This document shows, in pieces, positions 63,486 through 64,000 of a stretch of 64,000 nt of DNA (position 1 is its first letter; every line of letters begins with the position of its first letter). The translations under genes were made by a program, and so were the position numbers. The stretch comes from Clitopilus passeckerianus (lineage: Eukaryota > Basidiomycota > Agaricomycetes > Agaricales > Entolomataceae). The stretch lies in contig CALYLX010000054.1 in the NCBI GenBank assembly GCA_944990035.1, forward strand, positions 62,001-126,000, written 5' to 3'. The notes below the pieces were generated by a model that was not told the DNA's origin, searched no databases, and saw only the letters and a program-made list of their open reading frames with translations.

Positions 63486-64000
63486 TTAATCAGCTTGGAT
63501 GGCGTCCCAAACGACCAGATTCGGCAAAGGCTTCTTATCAGGAGGAACCATGGGAGTTTTGGCAGTCGGCACCATCATACATTCGAATGCATAATGATGA
63601 GTCCGGGGACTGCTGTCTGCAACGTATGGGTTTAGAAGTAGGAACTGCGCGAACTCGTCCTTCTCCTTCGAGGAAAGTGTTAGCGCGGTTTGAGTGGCAG
63701 ACTCGGGCACCTGCTGGGTTGCAACGTTCTGGATACCAAGGTGGACAATCTGAATCCAGAAGTATGTCATAGTGAAATGAAAAGCGCGGCCATTGTTCGA
63801 GGGACTTCAAGTTTGCGCAATACATGATCTCAGTCCTTCGAAAATCGTGTCTTTACCTGCAAACCGAAGAGTTAGGCAACAAAACGAGAAGACGAAAGCA
63901 TATTAGACGAACCCTGTTGCCTCCCACGAGCACTGAGAAACAGGTATGCAATGCGAATGTTTGTATAGTGATCCCAAGCTGGAAGCTGGAATGTCTCAAA
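63486..64000 (-). pseudogene. 3' part of an unrecognised gene with an internal TGA (runs off right edge)
   Basis: On the minus strand the edge exon reads FETFQLPAWDHYTNIRIAYL, then FLSARGRQQ. Splicing at a GT donor near 63912 and the TTTGCAG acceptor near 63857 gives GKDTIFEGLRSCIAQT. An in-frame TGA at 63807-63809 follows. The same frame then continues with SPSNNGRAFHFTMTYFWIQI and on to the stop at 63486. The parts on both sides look like one conserved domain with 'W-D-H...R-I-A...F-T-M-T-Y-F-W'. I recall this pattern in uncharacterised fungal proteins but cannot name it. The TGA could come from CGA (Arg) by a C-to-T change. Either a recent pseudogene or a base error. Confidence 0.5.

Noticed and set aside
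1..64000. CRISPR arrays, rRNA, intact transposons or viral insertions
   Set aside because: No regularly spaced direct repeats, rRNA-like sequence, reverse transcriptase, integrase or transposase motifs were seen on reading both strands.

Overview
The window is nuclear DNA of a filamentous basidiomycete, most likely a mushroom-forming Agaricomycete. The evidence is dense short spliceosomal introns (about 45-80 nt, mostly GT-AG, some with a CTAAC-like branch site), single-gene transcription units on both strands, and typical families: many F-box/LRR proteins, a HeLo-like/NB-ARC/TPR STAND protein, a DUF6533 membrane protein and an expanded-type G-alpha. No rRNA, tRNA, CRISPR array or intact transposon was found.

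Layout. 1-2031 is the C-terminal tail of a proline/arginine-rich protein. 2719-3819 is an F-box gene. 4204-7828 is a 10-exon gene with a C-terminal domain resembling a Ulp1-type protease that has lost its cysteine. 8470-8794 is a small basic protein sharing a 159-bp divergent promoter with YSH1/CPSF73 (8954-11973). 12569-13142 is a four-helix membrane protein. 15197-19347 is CTF4/Mcl1, convergent with a mitochondrial Mtf1/TFB gene (19597-21120). 42085-45369 is an Xaa-Pro aminopeptidase with a long disordered N-terminal extension. 45738-48196 is NOG1. 48429-49925 and 51826-53187 are F-box/LRR-type genes. 53314-55569 is a non-classical G-alpha. About 58068-59592 is a DUF6533 membrane protein, 59867-61284 a probable securin, 61555-63116 a broken F-box gene, and the right edge holds a fragment of an unrecognised gene with an internal stop.

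The most unusual block is 21.4-36.8 kb. Three paralogous genes (21458-23098 minus, 24544-26116 minus, 27139-28817 plus) encode leaderless, mostly alpha-helical, coiled-coil proteins. Two of them have a central long hydrophobic hairpin. This is the architecture of ClyA/HBL/XaxA alpha-helical pore formers. A few kilobases downstream, after an F-box gene and an F-box pseudogene, lies an NLR-like STAND protein (33586-36776) whose N-terminal helical bundle resembles HeLo-like/MLKL-type membrane-active domains. A cell-death, self-recognition or defence role for this neighbourhood is inference only.

Housekeeping genes (mRNA 3' processing, replication, mitochondrial transcription, ribosome assembly, peptide turnover, mitosis) alternate with fast-evolving F-box and membrane or helical families. 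Three of the fast-evolving loci carry inactivating mutations. Gene-poor stretches of 1-3 kb separate the islands (13.1-15.2, 23.1-24.5, 39.1-42.1, 49.9-51.8 and 55.6-58.0 kb).
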